Positions 55,745-63,799 of a DNA stretch of 64,000 nucleotides are shown here, piece after piece (the stretch's first letter is position 1; each line of letters begins with the position of its first letter). The DNA is taken from assembly GCA_963773335.1 (NCBI GenBank), contig CAVZAT010000007.1, forward strand, positions 310,001-374,000, in the 5' to 3' direction. The stretch comes from UBA4742 sp963773335 (GTDB lineage: Bacteria > Actinomycetota > Acidimicrobiia > Acidimicrobiales > Acidimicrobilacustridaceae). Both the position numbers and the translations under genes were made by a program. Below the pieces are notes generated by a model. The model saw only the letters and a program-made list of their open reading frames with translations. It was not told the origin of the DNA and made no database searches.

Positions 55745-57089
55745 CTACACCGCGATGTTGGGGCGGATGCGGCGGTGGGTCCGGTCGGCGGGCGGCTTGT
55801 CGGTCACGGGCTCCACGATCGAGAGCTGGCCGGTGAGGGCTTCGACCCGGGCCCAGGCGGCCACGTCGGGATCCTCGGTGAGATAGATCACCTGCTGGTT
55901 GGTCGACGCCTTGGTCAACAGCTCGAGCAGGTCAGGCTTGATCGTCGGGTCCACCTCGGCCATCGCGTCGTCCACCAGCAGCGGGAAGCTCTCCCCGCCG
56001 GCTCCGAGCGACTTCAGCCGGGCCAGCCGCTGGAGCAGGGTGTGGGCCAGCTCCCCTCGATTGTCCTCGGTTGCGGCTTCGGTCGCGCTGGTCGTCGGTC
56101 CGGCCGCTCCCCGACTGGCGCTGGTGGGCCAGGCTCCGGATCTGGCGCCGGTGTTCCACCGCCCACGACACTGGGATGTCGCCGACCAGCACCCGCCATT
56201 CCGCCAGCGCGGCCCGGTGCTCCTCGGCCGCCCGCATCATCAGCCGCCGAGCCTGGTCGTTGCCCAGCAGGCCGTTGACCCGATGGATCTGGAAGGTCAG
56301 ATAGGAGGTCACGCCCACCGAGGCCAGCGCCGCTTCCTCGCGTTTGCGGGCCTGCTCCAGGCGCTGCCAGAAGATGATGGACACGACCGTGGCGGCGATG
56401 GACAGCATGAGGAACGGCACCAGCAGGATGGGCCCGTAGATGGCGGCCAGCGCGATGCCCACGATGACGCCCCCGGCCCCGCCGATGAAGGACAGGTAGC
56501 GGACCCGCTCGTTGTCGGCCTGTGCGTCTTCGAATTCGCGGTGCCGCTGCTCGATTCCGGCGTACACCAGTGCGTCCTCGGCGTCGGAGCCGGCCGCCTC
56601 GGCCGCCTCGGCCAGGTGGCGCTCGCGGTCCCGGACCTTGTCGGCCACGTCCCACAGGCGGGACTGGTCGATCCGGGCCAGGGTGGCCAGATGACGATCG
56701 AGCTGGGAACGTGTGGCCAGGTCGCTGGGCCCCAGGCAGAGCTGGTCGCGGGCATGGGCCGGATCGATGCCGGCCCGGCGCAACACGTCGAGGCCATGTG
56801 GCGTGGTGAAGGACTCGGTGACATCGGCCGAGCGGTCGATGTCGACGACGCGGTGGCGCCCGCCCTCAGGCCGGAAGATGGCGTATCGGGCCCCGGCGTC
56901 GGAGGCGATCTCGAGGTGCACGCCAGACCGTCCAGCTCCCAAACCCCCGATCAGTTCGGTGATCAGGCCTTCACGCTCGAGCGGGCCCACCCCCGCGATC
57001 ACGGTCATCCGGCGATGCAGGTCCAGGGAGTACGTTCGCTTGCCGGCCTCGATCACGAGTCTTTCGAAGTGCACCTTCGGGATCGGCAT
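55745..57089 (-). CDS. ABC/SMC-like ATPase with a two-helix membrane hairpin (frameshifted)
   Basis: About 448 aa after bridging an indel near 56085. The N-terminal block MTVIAGVGPLEREGLITEL sits where SMC/Rad50/RecN proteins have Walker A, but lacks the GK(S/T). In the middle a coiled-coil-like region (DVADKVRDRERHLAEAAEAA) is followed by two helices (YLSFIGGAGGVIVGIALAAI; ILLVPFLMLSIAATVVSIIF) and another helical stretch. The C-terminal half, in the second frame, has Walker B and D-loop (FPLLVDDAMAEVDP) and QQVIYLTEDPD. It looks like an AAA/ABC-fold protein split by a membrane hairpin. Function unknown; nucleotide binding is uncertain because of the degenerate P-loop. Confidence 0.65.
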
Positions 57090-57161
57090 TTCCGGGCGCG
57101 ACTTGAGCCGAAAGGCCTAGCCCGCGGGCCGTCCGACCCCGCCTCGGGCCGGTGCCGACCG

Positions 57162-57567
57162 GTTCCGCGGCGGAGCGGAGCGGAGCTGCTCGGACGGTGG
57201 CGTCTGGATGCCGTAGGCCCGTAGGGAGGCTTGCCGACCGGGTTCTGCGGCGGAGCGGAGCGGAGCTGCTCGGACGGTGGCGCTGGATGCCGAAGGCGCC
57301 CGTAGGGAGGCTTGCCGACCGGGTTCTGCGGCGGAGCGGAGCGGAGCTGCTCGGACGGTGGCGTCTGGATGCCGAAGGCGCCCGTAGGGAGGCTTGCCGA
57401 CCGGGTTCTGCGGCGGAGCGGAGCGGAGCTGCTCGGACGGTGGCGTCTGGATGCCGAAGGCGCCCGTAGGGAGGCTTGCCGACCGGGTTCTGCGGCGGAG
57501 CGGAGCGGAGCTGCTCGGACGGTGGCGTCTGGATGCCGAAGGCGCCCGTAGGGAGGCTTGCCGACCG
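57162..57567. repeat. Tandem array of five 82-bp repeats
   Basis: Units end with GAGGCTTGCCGACCG at 57240, 57321, 57403, 57485 and 57567, giving lengths 79, 81, 82, 82 and 82. The last three are nearly identical. The unit includes GCGGAGCGGAGCGGAGCTGC and GTAGGGAGGCTTGCCGACC. It is not a multiple of three, so coding is unlikely. The array lies in the 555-base gap (57090-57644) between the ATPase gene and tRNA-Thr. Confidence 0.95.
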
Positions 57568-57585
57568 AAGGGCCAAGCGAGTTGG

Positions 57586-57610
57586 GAGGTGGGGAGGGGC
57601 CGTGGCATGA
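57586..57610 (+). promoter_or_regulatory. Possible promoter of the tRNA-Thr/tuf cluster
   Basis: A weak pair TTGGGA and CATGAT about 18 bases apart lies just downstream of the tandem repeats and about 35 bases before tRNA-Thr. Confidence 0.3.
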
Positions 57611-57644
57611 TGGACGGTCCGTTGCCGCAGGCTGGCAGCGGGAT

Positions 57645-57717
57645 GCCCCCTTAGCTCAGTCGGCAGAGCGTTTCCATGGTAAGGAAAAGGTCGACAGTTC
57701 GATTCTGTCAGGGGGCT
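57645..57717 (+). tRNA. tRNA-Thr (GGT)
   Basis: Acceptor GCCCCCT pairs with AGGGGGC. Anticodon loop ATGGTAA on stem TTTCC/GGAAA gives GGT. T-arm GACAG TTCGATT CTGTC. CCA is not encoded. Confidence 0.95.
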
Positions 57718-57767
57718 CACGCGCAGCGAGGCCGTCGTCCCACCTGGGTGGGAACCGGCCGAGACCT

Positions 57768-57844
57768 GGCGGCGTAGCTCAGTCGGTTAGAGCACTCGGC
57801 TCATAATCGAGTTGTCGTCGGTTCGAGTCCGACCGCCGCCACCA
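57768..57844 (+). tRNA. tRNA-Met (CAT), elongator type, CCA encoded
   Basis: Acceptor GGCGGCG pairs fully with CGCCGCC, including position 1, so it is not an initiator tRNA. Anticodon loop CTCATAA gives CAT. Discriminator A at 57841, then CCA. A lysidine-modified tRNA-Ile(CAT) cannot be fully excluded by eye. Confidence 0.9.
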
Positions 57845-57920
57845 TCGTGCCCGCTCGCCGGGCATCCCGACCACCACCAGTCCCACTGCTTCAACGGATC
57901 ACGGAAGGACCCCGATCGTC

Positions 57921-59111
57921 ATGGCCAGAGAGAAGTTCGAGCGGAACAAGCCTCATGCGAATGTGGGGACGATGGGTCATATTGATCATGGGAAGACGAC
58001 GTTGACGGCGGCGATCACGAAGGTGTTGTCGGAGCGGGATCCGTCGAACAACTCGTTCACGGAGTTCGCGAATATTGATAAGGCTCCGGAGGAGCGTGAG
58101 CGGGGGATCACGATCAATATTTCGCATGTGGAGTATGAGACGCCGGATCGGCATTACGCGCATGTGGATATGCCGGGGCACGCGGATTACATCAAGAACA
58201 TGATTACGGGTGCGGCGCAGGTGGATGGCGCGATCTTGGTGGTGTCGGCGGCGGATGGTCCGATGCCTCAGACGCGTGAGCATGTGTTGTTGGCTCGTCA
58301 GGTGGGGGTGCCGGCGATCGTGGTGGCGTTGAACAAGGTCGACATGGTCGATGACGAGGAGCTCTTGGATCTGGTGGAGCTCGAGGTGCGGGAGTTGTTG
58401 TCGGAGTACGAGTTCCCGGGTGATGACGTGCCGGTGGTGAAGGTGTCGGCGTTGAAGGCTCTGGAGGGTGATGAGGTCGCGTGTGATCAGATCTTGGAGT
58501 TGATGACGGCGGTCGACACCTATATTCCGCAGCCGGAGCGCGACACGGAGAAGCCGTTCTTGATGCCGATCGAGGATGTGTTCACGATCACGGGTCGGGG
58601 GACGGTGGTGACCGGGCGGGTGGAACAGGGTGTGGTCCACACTGGTGACGAGATCGAGATCGTGGGGATCCGTCCGACGGCGAAGACGACCTGTACCGGG
58701 GTGGAGATGTTCCGCAAGATCCTCGATGAGGGTCGGGCGGGTGACAACATCGGGGCGTTGTTGCGGGGCACGAAGAAGGAGGAGGTGGAGCGGGGTCAGG
58801 TGTTGGCTGCGCCGGGGTCGATCACGCCTCACACCACCTTCGAGGGTCAGGTGTACGTGTTGACCAAGGACGAGGGGGGTCGGCACAAGCCGTTCTTCTC
58901 GAACTATCGTCCGCAGTTCTATTTCCGGACCACCGATGTGACCGGGCATGTGACGTTGCCGGAGGGCACCGAGATGTGCATGCCGGGTGACAACACGACC
59001 ATGACCGTCGAGTTGATCCACCCGATCGCCATGGAAGAAGGCCTCCGGTTCGCCATCCGCGAGGGTGGCCGCACCGTCGGCGCCGGCCGCGTCACCAAGA
59101 TCATCAAGTAA
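57921..59111 (+). CDS. tuf: Elongation factor Tu
   Basis: 396 aa. Start MAREKFERNKPHANVGTMGH, G1 IDHGKTTLTAAITKV, ERERGITINISHVEYETP, DMPGHADYIKNM, NKVDMVDDEE, and the end GGRTVGAGRVTKIIK. It delivers aminoacyl-tRNA to the ribosome as a GTPase. The order tRNA-Thr, tRNA, tuf, tRNA-Trp, secE, nusG, rplK, rplA mirrors the tufB locus of Escherichia coli. Codons from about 57950 to 58980 end mostly in G or T (ACG, GCG, TTG, GAT), whereas the first 10 and last 40 codons and the next gene use C-ending codons like the rest of the window. Confidence 0.97.
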   Translation: MAREKFERNKPHANVGTMGHIDHGKTTLTAAITKVLSERDPSNNSFTEFANIDKAPEERERGITINISHVEYETPDRHYAHVDMPGHADYIKNMITGAAQVDGAILVVSAADGPMPQTREHVLLARQVGVPAIVVALNKVDMVDDEELLDLVELEVRELLSEYEFPGDDVPVVKVSALKALEGDEVACDQILELMTAVDTYIPQPERDTEKPFLMPIEDVFTITGRGTVVTGRVEQGVVHTGDEIEIVGIRPTAKTTCTGVEMFRKILDEGRAGDNIGALLRGTKKEEVERGQVLAAPGSITPHTTFEGQVYVLTKDEGGRHKPFFSNYRPQFYFRTTDVTGHVTLPEGTEMCMPGDNTTMTVELIHPIAMEEGLRFAIREGGRTVGAGRVTKIIK

Positions 59112-59125
59112 CAGGAGCTCCTGCC

Positions 59126-59290
59126 ATGGCCAAGAACGACAAGCGGGTCGCCGTCACCCTCGAGTGCCAGACCTGCAAGCGCCGCAACTACATCACCACC
59201 AAGAACAAGGTGAACGACCGCGAGCGCATCGAGATCAAGAAGTACTGCAAGTGGGACCGGGTGCACACCCTCCACAAGGAGACCCGATGA
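59126..59290 (+). CDS. rpmG: Ribosomal protein L33
   Basis: 54 aa. KRVAVTLECQTCKRRNYITT and KKYCKWDRVHTLHKETR fit L33. Three of the four zinc-ribbon cysteines are seen (Cys14, Cys17, Cys41); the fourth (CxxC in the second pair) is Asp. It is 14 bases after tuf with AGGAG upstream of the ATG. The usual partner gene order rpmG-secE-nusG is interrupted by a sigma factor pair and a tRNA. Confidence 0.93.
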   Translation: MAKNDKRVAVTLECQTCKRRNYITTKNKVNDRERIEIKKYCKWDRVHTLHKETR

Positions 59291-59338
59291 CCGCTCGGCC
59301 GGTCGGCAGCCGCCACCGGGCCGCGTGACCTTCGGTCG

Positions 59339-59971
59339 ATGCCCGGGTCGAACTCCTTGAGGCCAGACGAGGTGGTCAGCCTGGTCACCGCGGCCCGCGG
59401 TGGCGACCGGGACGCGTTCGACGCTCTGGTCCGCCAAACGTACCTCGAGACCTACACGCTGGCCTTCCGCCTGACCGGGGACGAGGAGGACGCCCGAGAC
59501 GTGGTTCAGGAGTCGTACCTACGGGCCTATCGAGGTCTGCGGCGCTTCCGGGGCGATGCCCAGTTCTCGACCTGGCTCTACCGGATCACCGCCAACTGCG
59601 CCTCCACCGAGGTGGGACGCCGGGCCCGGCACCGCCACGACGAGCTCGACGACGAGTTGGCCGACGCCAACGGTCGAGGGCCGTCGGGTCCCGAGCTGGC
59701 CATGGACAACGTCGCCCTGCGTGAGCGGCTCGAGGCGGCCTTGTCCGAGCTGCCGGCGCGGCTGCGGGCCGTGGTGGTGCTGCGTGACGTGTACGACCTG
59801 CCCCACGAGGCCATCGCGGCCGAGCTGGGCATCTCGGTGGCGGCGGCCAAGGTCCGCCTCCACCGGGCCCGACGTCGTCTGCGTCAGGACCTGTTCGTGG
59901 TGCCGGCCGACCAATCGGTCGAGTTCGGCCGTCTTGGCGCCCTCGACGATGGAGGGGCTCGTGCGGTCTGA
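59339..59971 (+). CDS. ECF-type RNA polymerase sigma factor
   Basis: 210 aa. Region 2: AFRLTGDEEDARDVVQESYL, YRGLRRFRGDAQFSTWLYRI (with the conserved DAQFSTWLYRIxxN block). Region 4: LPARLRAVVVLRDVYDLPHE then IAAELGISVAAAKVRLHRAR. The short linker and RGDA block fit the SigE/RpoE-like group. It overlaps the next gene, a probable anti-sigma factor, by 23 bases. It sits inside the tuf-secE-nusG translation cluster, an unusual place for an ECF factor. Confidence 0.92.
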   Translation: MPGSNSLRPDEVVSLVTAARGGDRDAFDALVRQTYLETYTLAFRLTGDEEDARDVVQESYLRAYRGLRRFRGDAQFSTWLYRITANCASTEVGRRARHRHDELDDELADANGRGPSGPELAMDNVALRERLEAALSELPARLRAVVVLRDVYDLPHEAIAAELGISVAAAKVRLHRARRRLRQDLFVVPADQSVEFGRLGALDDGGARAV

Positions 59972-60344
59972 GACCCTCCTGACCTGCGAAGTCGTGGTCG
60001 AGCGCCTGTCTGACGCTCGCGACGGGACCCTGTCGCTCGATCCCGACGCCCGGCGTCATGTGGCGAGCTGCGTGAGATGCCAGGCCGAGGCTCTCCAGCA
60101 GCGCAAGCTGCGTCGGGCCCTGCGGGGGCTGCGGGACGAGCTGTCGGATCCCGCTCCGGGGCTGCTCGACGAGCTGTTGACCGCGGTGGACACCGACGCC
60201 GACCGCCGAGCCGGGCGGCTGAGCACGCACGGTCGGCGGGTGGCCTATGTCGGCGGTCTGGCCGCCGCGGCCACCGCCGCGGGGGTGGGCGGAGCCGTGG
60301 TCCTGGTCACCCGTACCCGGCGCCGCCTTCCGCTGGCGGGCTGA
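59949..60344 (+). CDS. Probable membrane-anchored anti-sigma factor (zinc-finger type)
   Basis: 131 aa. CEVVVERLSDARDGTLSLDP followed by ARRHVASCVRCQAEALQQRK gives the His-x3-Cys-x2-Cys of the zf-HC2 anti-sigma domain. One helix near the C-terminus (VAYVGGLAAAATAAGVGGAV) and a very short basic tail; there is almost no outside sensor domain. Overlap with the sigma gene supports its role in holding that factor at the membrane. Confidence 0.82.
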   Translation: MEGLVRSETLLTCEVVVERLSDARDGTLSLDPDARRHVASCVRCQAEALQQRKLRRALRGLRDELSDPAPGLLDELLTAVDTDADRRAGRLSTHGRRVAYVGGLAAAATAAGVGGAVVLVTRTRRRLPLAG

Positions 60345-60394
60345 ACCCGGCGGTCGACCAGCAGCCGAGGGGCGGGAAGCCCGAGGGGTTTGCT

Positions 60395-60400
60395 ATCCTG
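60395..60400 (+). promoter_or_regulatory. -10 element for tRNA-Trp
   Basis: TATCCT in an otherwise GC-rich stretch, 22 bases before the mature tRNA-Trp start. The -35 region is not clear. Confidence 0.4.
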
Positions 60401-60421
60401 GCCCCCTGGGCAGAACCCCCT

Positions 60422-60494
60422 AGGGCAGTAGCTCAATTGGTAGAGCACCGGTCTCCAAAACCGGCGGTTGGGGGTTCGATTCCCTCCTGCCCTG
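60422..60494 (+). tRNA. tRNA-Trp (CCA)
   Basis: Acceptor AGGGCAG pairs with CTGCCCT. Anticodon loop CTCCAAA gives CCA. T-arm GGGGG TTCGATT CCCTC. 3' CCA not encoded. It precedes secE, as in many bacteria. Confidence 0.96.
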
Positions 60495-60608
60495 CTCCAG
60501 TCCGTACCCTTTCCCCGGCGCGCCTGTGGCGCCGTCGATCCCAGTCGCTGTCACGCCCCCCGGCCCGCCGAGCCCGGGGGAGCCCTCCGAAGGTGTGAAG
60601 GTGCCGTC

Positions 60609-60923
60609 ATGGCCATGAACCGAGAACAGAAGCGGGCGCTTCAGCGCAGTGGCGACGTGGGTGAGGACGGCGAGCCCATCCGCAAGCGCCCGGCCGGCAA
60701 GGCCCGCCAGCAGCCGGCTCCCCGGGCCAAGTCCGAGCGCACCGGCACCCGTCAGTTCCTGCGTGAGGTCACCGCGGAGATGCGCAAGGTGGCGTGGCCC
60801 ACCCGCTCCGAGACGATCAACTACTCGATCGTCGTGCTGGTCGCCCTGATCGTGCTCACCAGCTTCATCTTCGGGGTCGACTACCTGTTCAGCCAGCTGG
60901 TCCTGAAGCTCTTCAACGCCTAG
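60609..60923 (+). CDS. secE: Preprotein translocase subunit SecE
   Basis: 104 aa. A basic N-terminal half, then FLREVTAEMRKVAWPTRSET and one membrane helix (YSIVVLVALIVLTSFIFGVD). The single-helix plan is normal for actinobacteria. SecE clamps SecY in the membrane. nusG follows after 8 bases. Confidence 0.95.
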   Translation: MAMNREQKRALQRSGDVGEDGEPIRKRPAGKARQQPAPRAKSERTGTRQFLREVTAEMRKVAWPTRSETINYSIVVLVALIVLTSFIFGVDYLFSQLVLKLFNA

Positions 60924-60931
60924 GTCGGCCG

Positions 60932-62106
60932 ATGACTGACACCCCCACCCCTGACGAACCGCACGAATCCCCCACGAACGACGAGGCCATGAGTCCTGAC
61001 GAGCAGTTGACCGACGACCAGATCGACCAGGTGGTCGACCCGACCGCCGAAGCCGAGATCGAGGCAGAGATCGAAGCAGAGCTCGAGGAGGAGCTGGCCG
61101 AGGAGGCCGCCGACGAGCTCGCCGAAGAGGTGGTCGAGGCGGTCGACGTCCTGACCGAGGCCGTGGTCGAGGGCGCGGTGGCCGCCGAGCTGCTCGAGGA
61201 GATGGTGGATGCCGGTCTCGAGGGCGATGAGGTCGAGGCCGCCGAGGTCGCGCTGGCCGAGGTCGCGCTGGTGGGCGCCGTGGCCGAAGCCGAGCTCGAG
61301 GAACTCGAGGAGGAGATCGCAGAAGCGATCGTCGAGGCCGTGATCGAGGAGGAGATCGAGGAGAGATCGAGGAGGAGATCGAGGAGGAGATCGTCGAGGC
61401 CGCGGCTGAGGCCGTGGTCGAGCACGAGCTCGAGCAGGCGGAGGCCGAGGTCGAGCTGGCCGACGCGCTCGACGACCTGGCCGATTCGATCGACGCCGAG
61501 CTCGAGGTTCTCGACGAGGACGAGCTGCTGGCCGAGCCCGCGGAGCCGGTCGAGAGCCCCTATGACCGGCCGGGCCAGTGGTTCGTCGTCCACACCCAGT
61601 CGGGTTACGAGAAGAAGGTCAAGCAGAACCTCGAGGCCCGCATCTCGTCCATGAACATGGAGGAGCGCATCCACGAGGTCGTCATCCCCATGGAGGACGT
61701 GGTCGAGGTCAAGAACGGCAAGAAGGTGGTCGTCCAGAAGAAGGTGTTCCCCGGCTACCTGCTGGTGCGGTGCAACCTGGACGATGACTCCTGGTACGTG
61801 GTCCGCAACACGCCTGGTGTGACCGGGTTCGTGGGTCAGGGGGCCAAGCCGTCACCGTTGCCACGCCGCGATGTCGAGGCGTTCCTGCAGGTCAAGCCGG
61901 AGGGCGAGGAGCCGACCCGCAAGGGCAAGCCCCGCCACGAGTACGAGCCGGGCGAGACCGTGCGGGTCAAGGAAGGTCCGTTCGCCGACTTCTCGGGCGA
62001 GATCGTGGAGATCAACGAGGATCAGCTCAAGGTGAAGGTGCTGGTCAACATCTTCGGCCGCGAGACCCCCGTCGAGCTCGAGTTCTCCCAGGTGGCCAAG
62101 CTCTAG
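60932..62106 (+). CDS. nusG: Transcription factor NusG with long acidic N-terminus (one frameshift)
   Basis: About 390 aa. Residues 1-208 are almost entirely Glu/Ala/Asp/Val with repeats of EIEAE and EEEIEE type; then the NGN domain (QWFVVHTQSGYEKKVKQNLE; FPGYLLVRCNLDDDSWYVVR) and the KOW domain (GETVRVKEGPFADFSGEIVE). Acidic N-terminal extensions are typical of actinobacterial NusG, but this one is long. A G is missing near 61362 within the GAGGAG repeats; sense resumes in the next frame. NusG binds RNA polymerase and Rho or ribosomal S10. Confidence 0.94.
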
Positions 62107-62352
62107 CTCGGTCGCCCGGGGCAGGGCGCGATTCGGCCCTGCGCCCGGCGGGTCCTGCCGCCGGTGGGCGCTGCGGGACCCCTCGCAGGCTCGCTCTCCG
62201 CAGCTGGTCCCACCGGCGTCACCCCCCGGCCTCCGGGCCGAGCGGTGCTTCGCACCGCAGGCCGGCGCCGGGCGAGTTGTGGAGATCATCACTGAACCGG
62301 CAGACTTGTGAACTGCACTCGAAGACGTTGACGTGAGGAAGTAGGAAGTCGG
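62107..62352. other. nusG-rplK intergenic region with large hairpins and repeat family B copy 2
   Basis: 246 bases. It holds a long-range inverted repeat CGCCGGTGGG / CCCACCGGCG (62159-62168 with 62209-62218), the family B repeat (62144-62215) and the hairpin listed next. It probably contains the terminator after nusG and the promoter and leader of rplKA. No gene is seen. Confidence 0.55.
62226..62265 (+). terminator. Strong nested hairpin before rplK
   Basis: Inner stem GCGGTGC TTC GCACCGC (62242-62258), extended outside by CCGGCCT / AGGCCGG. It may stop transcription from nusG or be part of the rplKA leader that L1 binds in many bacteria; I cannot decide between these. Confidence 0.5.
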
Positions 62353-62778
62353 ATGGCCAAGAAGAAGGTTGCGGCCGTAGTCAAGATCCAGATTCCGGCG
62401 GGCGCGGCGACGCCGGCCCCGCCGGTGGGCACCGCGCTCGGACCCCATGGCGTGGCCATCATGGACTTCTGCAAGGACTACAACGCGGCCACCGAATCCC
62501 AGCGCGGCACCATCGTGCCCGTCGAGATCACTGTCTACGAGGACCGTTCGTTCACCTTCATCCTCAAGACCCCGCCCACCTCCGTGCTGATCAAGCAGGC
62601 GGCCGGGCTGGACAAGGGCGCCTCCACCGCCGGGCGCGAGACGGCCGGCTCGATCACGGAGGCCCAGGTGACCGAGATCGCCCAGATCAAGCTGCCCGAC
62701 CTCAACGCCAACGACCTGGACGCGGCCAAGCTCCAGGTGGCCGGTACCGCCCGGTCGATGGGCATCAGCGTCAACTGA
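62353..62778 (+). CDS. rplK: Ribosomal protein L11
   Basis: 141 aa, standard length. KKVAAVVKIQIPAGAATPAP, PPVGTALGPHGVAIMDFCKD and the C-terminal RNA-binding AKLQVAGTARSMGISV are present. Binds 23S rRNA at the GTPase centre. Followed by rplA after 117 bases. Confidence 0.97.
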   Translation: MAKKKVAAVVKIQIPAGAATPAPPVGTALGPHGVAIMDFCKDYNAATESQRGTIVPVEITVYEDRSFTFILKTPPTSVLIKQAAGLDKGASTAGRETAGSITEAQVTEIAQIKLPDLNANDLDAAKLQVAGTARSMGISVN

Positions 62779-62895
62779 TCCACCGCCGTGGCGACGACCC
62801 AGGTCGCGGCCACGACGTTCCACCGGTGACCCGTTCCACCTCGTCCGGGCCCGTTCACCCCACACCCACCCGGGTGTCGATCCGAGGGAGCCGTC

Positions 62896-63616
62896 ATGGC
62901 GAAGCACGGAAAGCGCTACAACGACGCGACGAAGCGATTCGATCGCGAGGCCCAGCACTCGTCGGCCGAGGCCGTCGACCTGGTCAAGAGCCTGGCCACG
63001 GCCAAGTTCGACGAGACCGTCGAGCTGGCTGTCCGCCTGGGCGTCGATCCCCGCAAGGCCGATCAGATGGTGCGCGGCACCGTCGCCCTGCCCTCGGGTA
63101 CCGGCAAGGATGTGCGCATCGCGGTGTTCGCCACGGGTGAGGCCGCCAACGAGGCCCGAGCCGCGGGGGCCGACTTCGTGGGCGCCGAGGATCTCGACCG
63201 CCCAGGTCGAGGGGGGCATGCTCGACTTCGACGTGGCCATCGCCACCCCCGATCTCATGCCCCAGGTTGGCAAGCTGGGCCGGGTGCTCGGCCCCCGGGG
63301 TCTGATGCCCAACCCCAAGACCGGCACCGTGACCGCCGATGTGGCCAAGGCCGTCTCGGACTTCAAGGGCGGCAAGGTCGAGTACCGCACCGACCGGTTC
63401 GGTAACGTGCACGTCCCCATCGGCCAGGCCAGCTTCGACCGCGACGCGCTGGGGGCCAACCTGCGGGTGGTTCTCGAGGAGCTGGAGCGGGCCAAGCCGT
63501 CGTCGGCCAAGGGCCGCTACTTCCAGCGCATCACCCTGACCTCGACCATGGGCCCTGGCGTCAAGATCGACCCGGCCCGCATGTTCGTGACGGCCGAAGA
63601 CGGCGCTTCGGCGTAG
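62896..63616 (+). CDS. rplA: Ribosomal protein L1 (one frameshift)
   Basis: About 240 aa. N-terminal MAKHGKRYNDATKRFDREAQ and LAVRLGVDPRKADQMVRGTV; after an indel near 63202 sense continues as VEGGMLDFDVAIATPDLMPQ, LGRVLGPRGLMPNPKTGTVT and LTSTMGPGVKIDPARM. Primary rRNA binder and, in many bacteria, a translational repressor of its own operon. The gene is essential in most bacteria or strongly needed, so the break is likely an error. Confidence 0.95.
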
Positions 63617-63636
63617 CTTCCCGGCCCCACTCCCCG

Positions 63637-63769
63637 AAATCTGTGCATCTGAGCACGCCTCGGTCCCCGTTACGCGGCGAAATCTGTGCAGCTGAGCACG
63701 CCTCGGTCCCCGTTACGCGGCGAAATCTGTGCAGCTGAGCACCACTGGGGTGCATTGACGCACTGATTT
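63637..63769. repeat. Cluster of three 47-nt-type palindrome units
   Basis: AAATCTGTGCA starts at 63637, 63680 and 63723, exactly 43 bases apart. The first two units share CTGAGCACGCCTCGG and end without a right arm. The third runs 47 bases to GATTT at 63769 with imperfect arms (AAATCTGTGC / GCACTGATTT, one mismatch). The length and left arm match the palindromes flanking the nuclease gene at 13.8 kb. Confidence 0.85.
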
Positions 63770-63799
63770 GGGGAACGAGGTGATCGGCCGCTACCCTGA

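Noticed and set aside
57162..57567. CRISPR array
   Set aside because: The 82-bp units are contiguous with no unique spacers, and no cas gene is nearby. The same applies to the 10-bp repeats at 13731 and the 43-bp steps at 63637.
57117..57608. Open frames with repeated GRLADRVLRRSGAE or RQASLRAPSASRRH peptides over the 57 kb tandem array
   Set aside because: The unit is 82 bp, not a multiple of three, so each copy changes frame; frames are open on both strands. It is repeat DNA, not a repeat protein.
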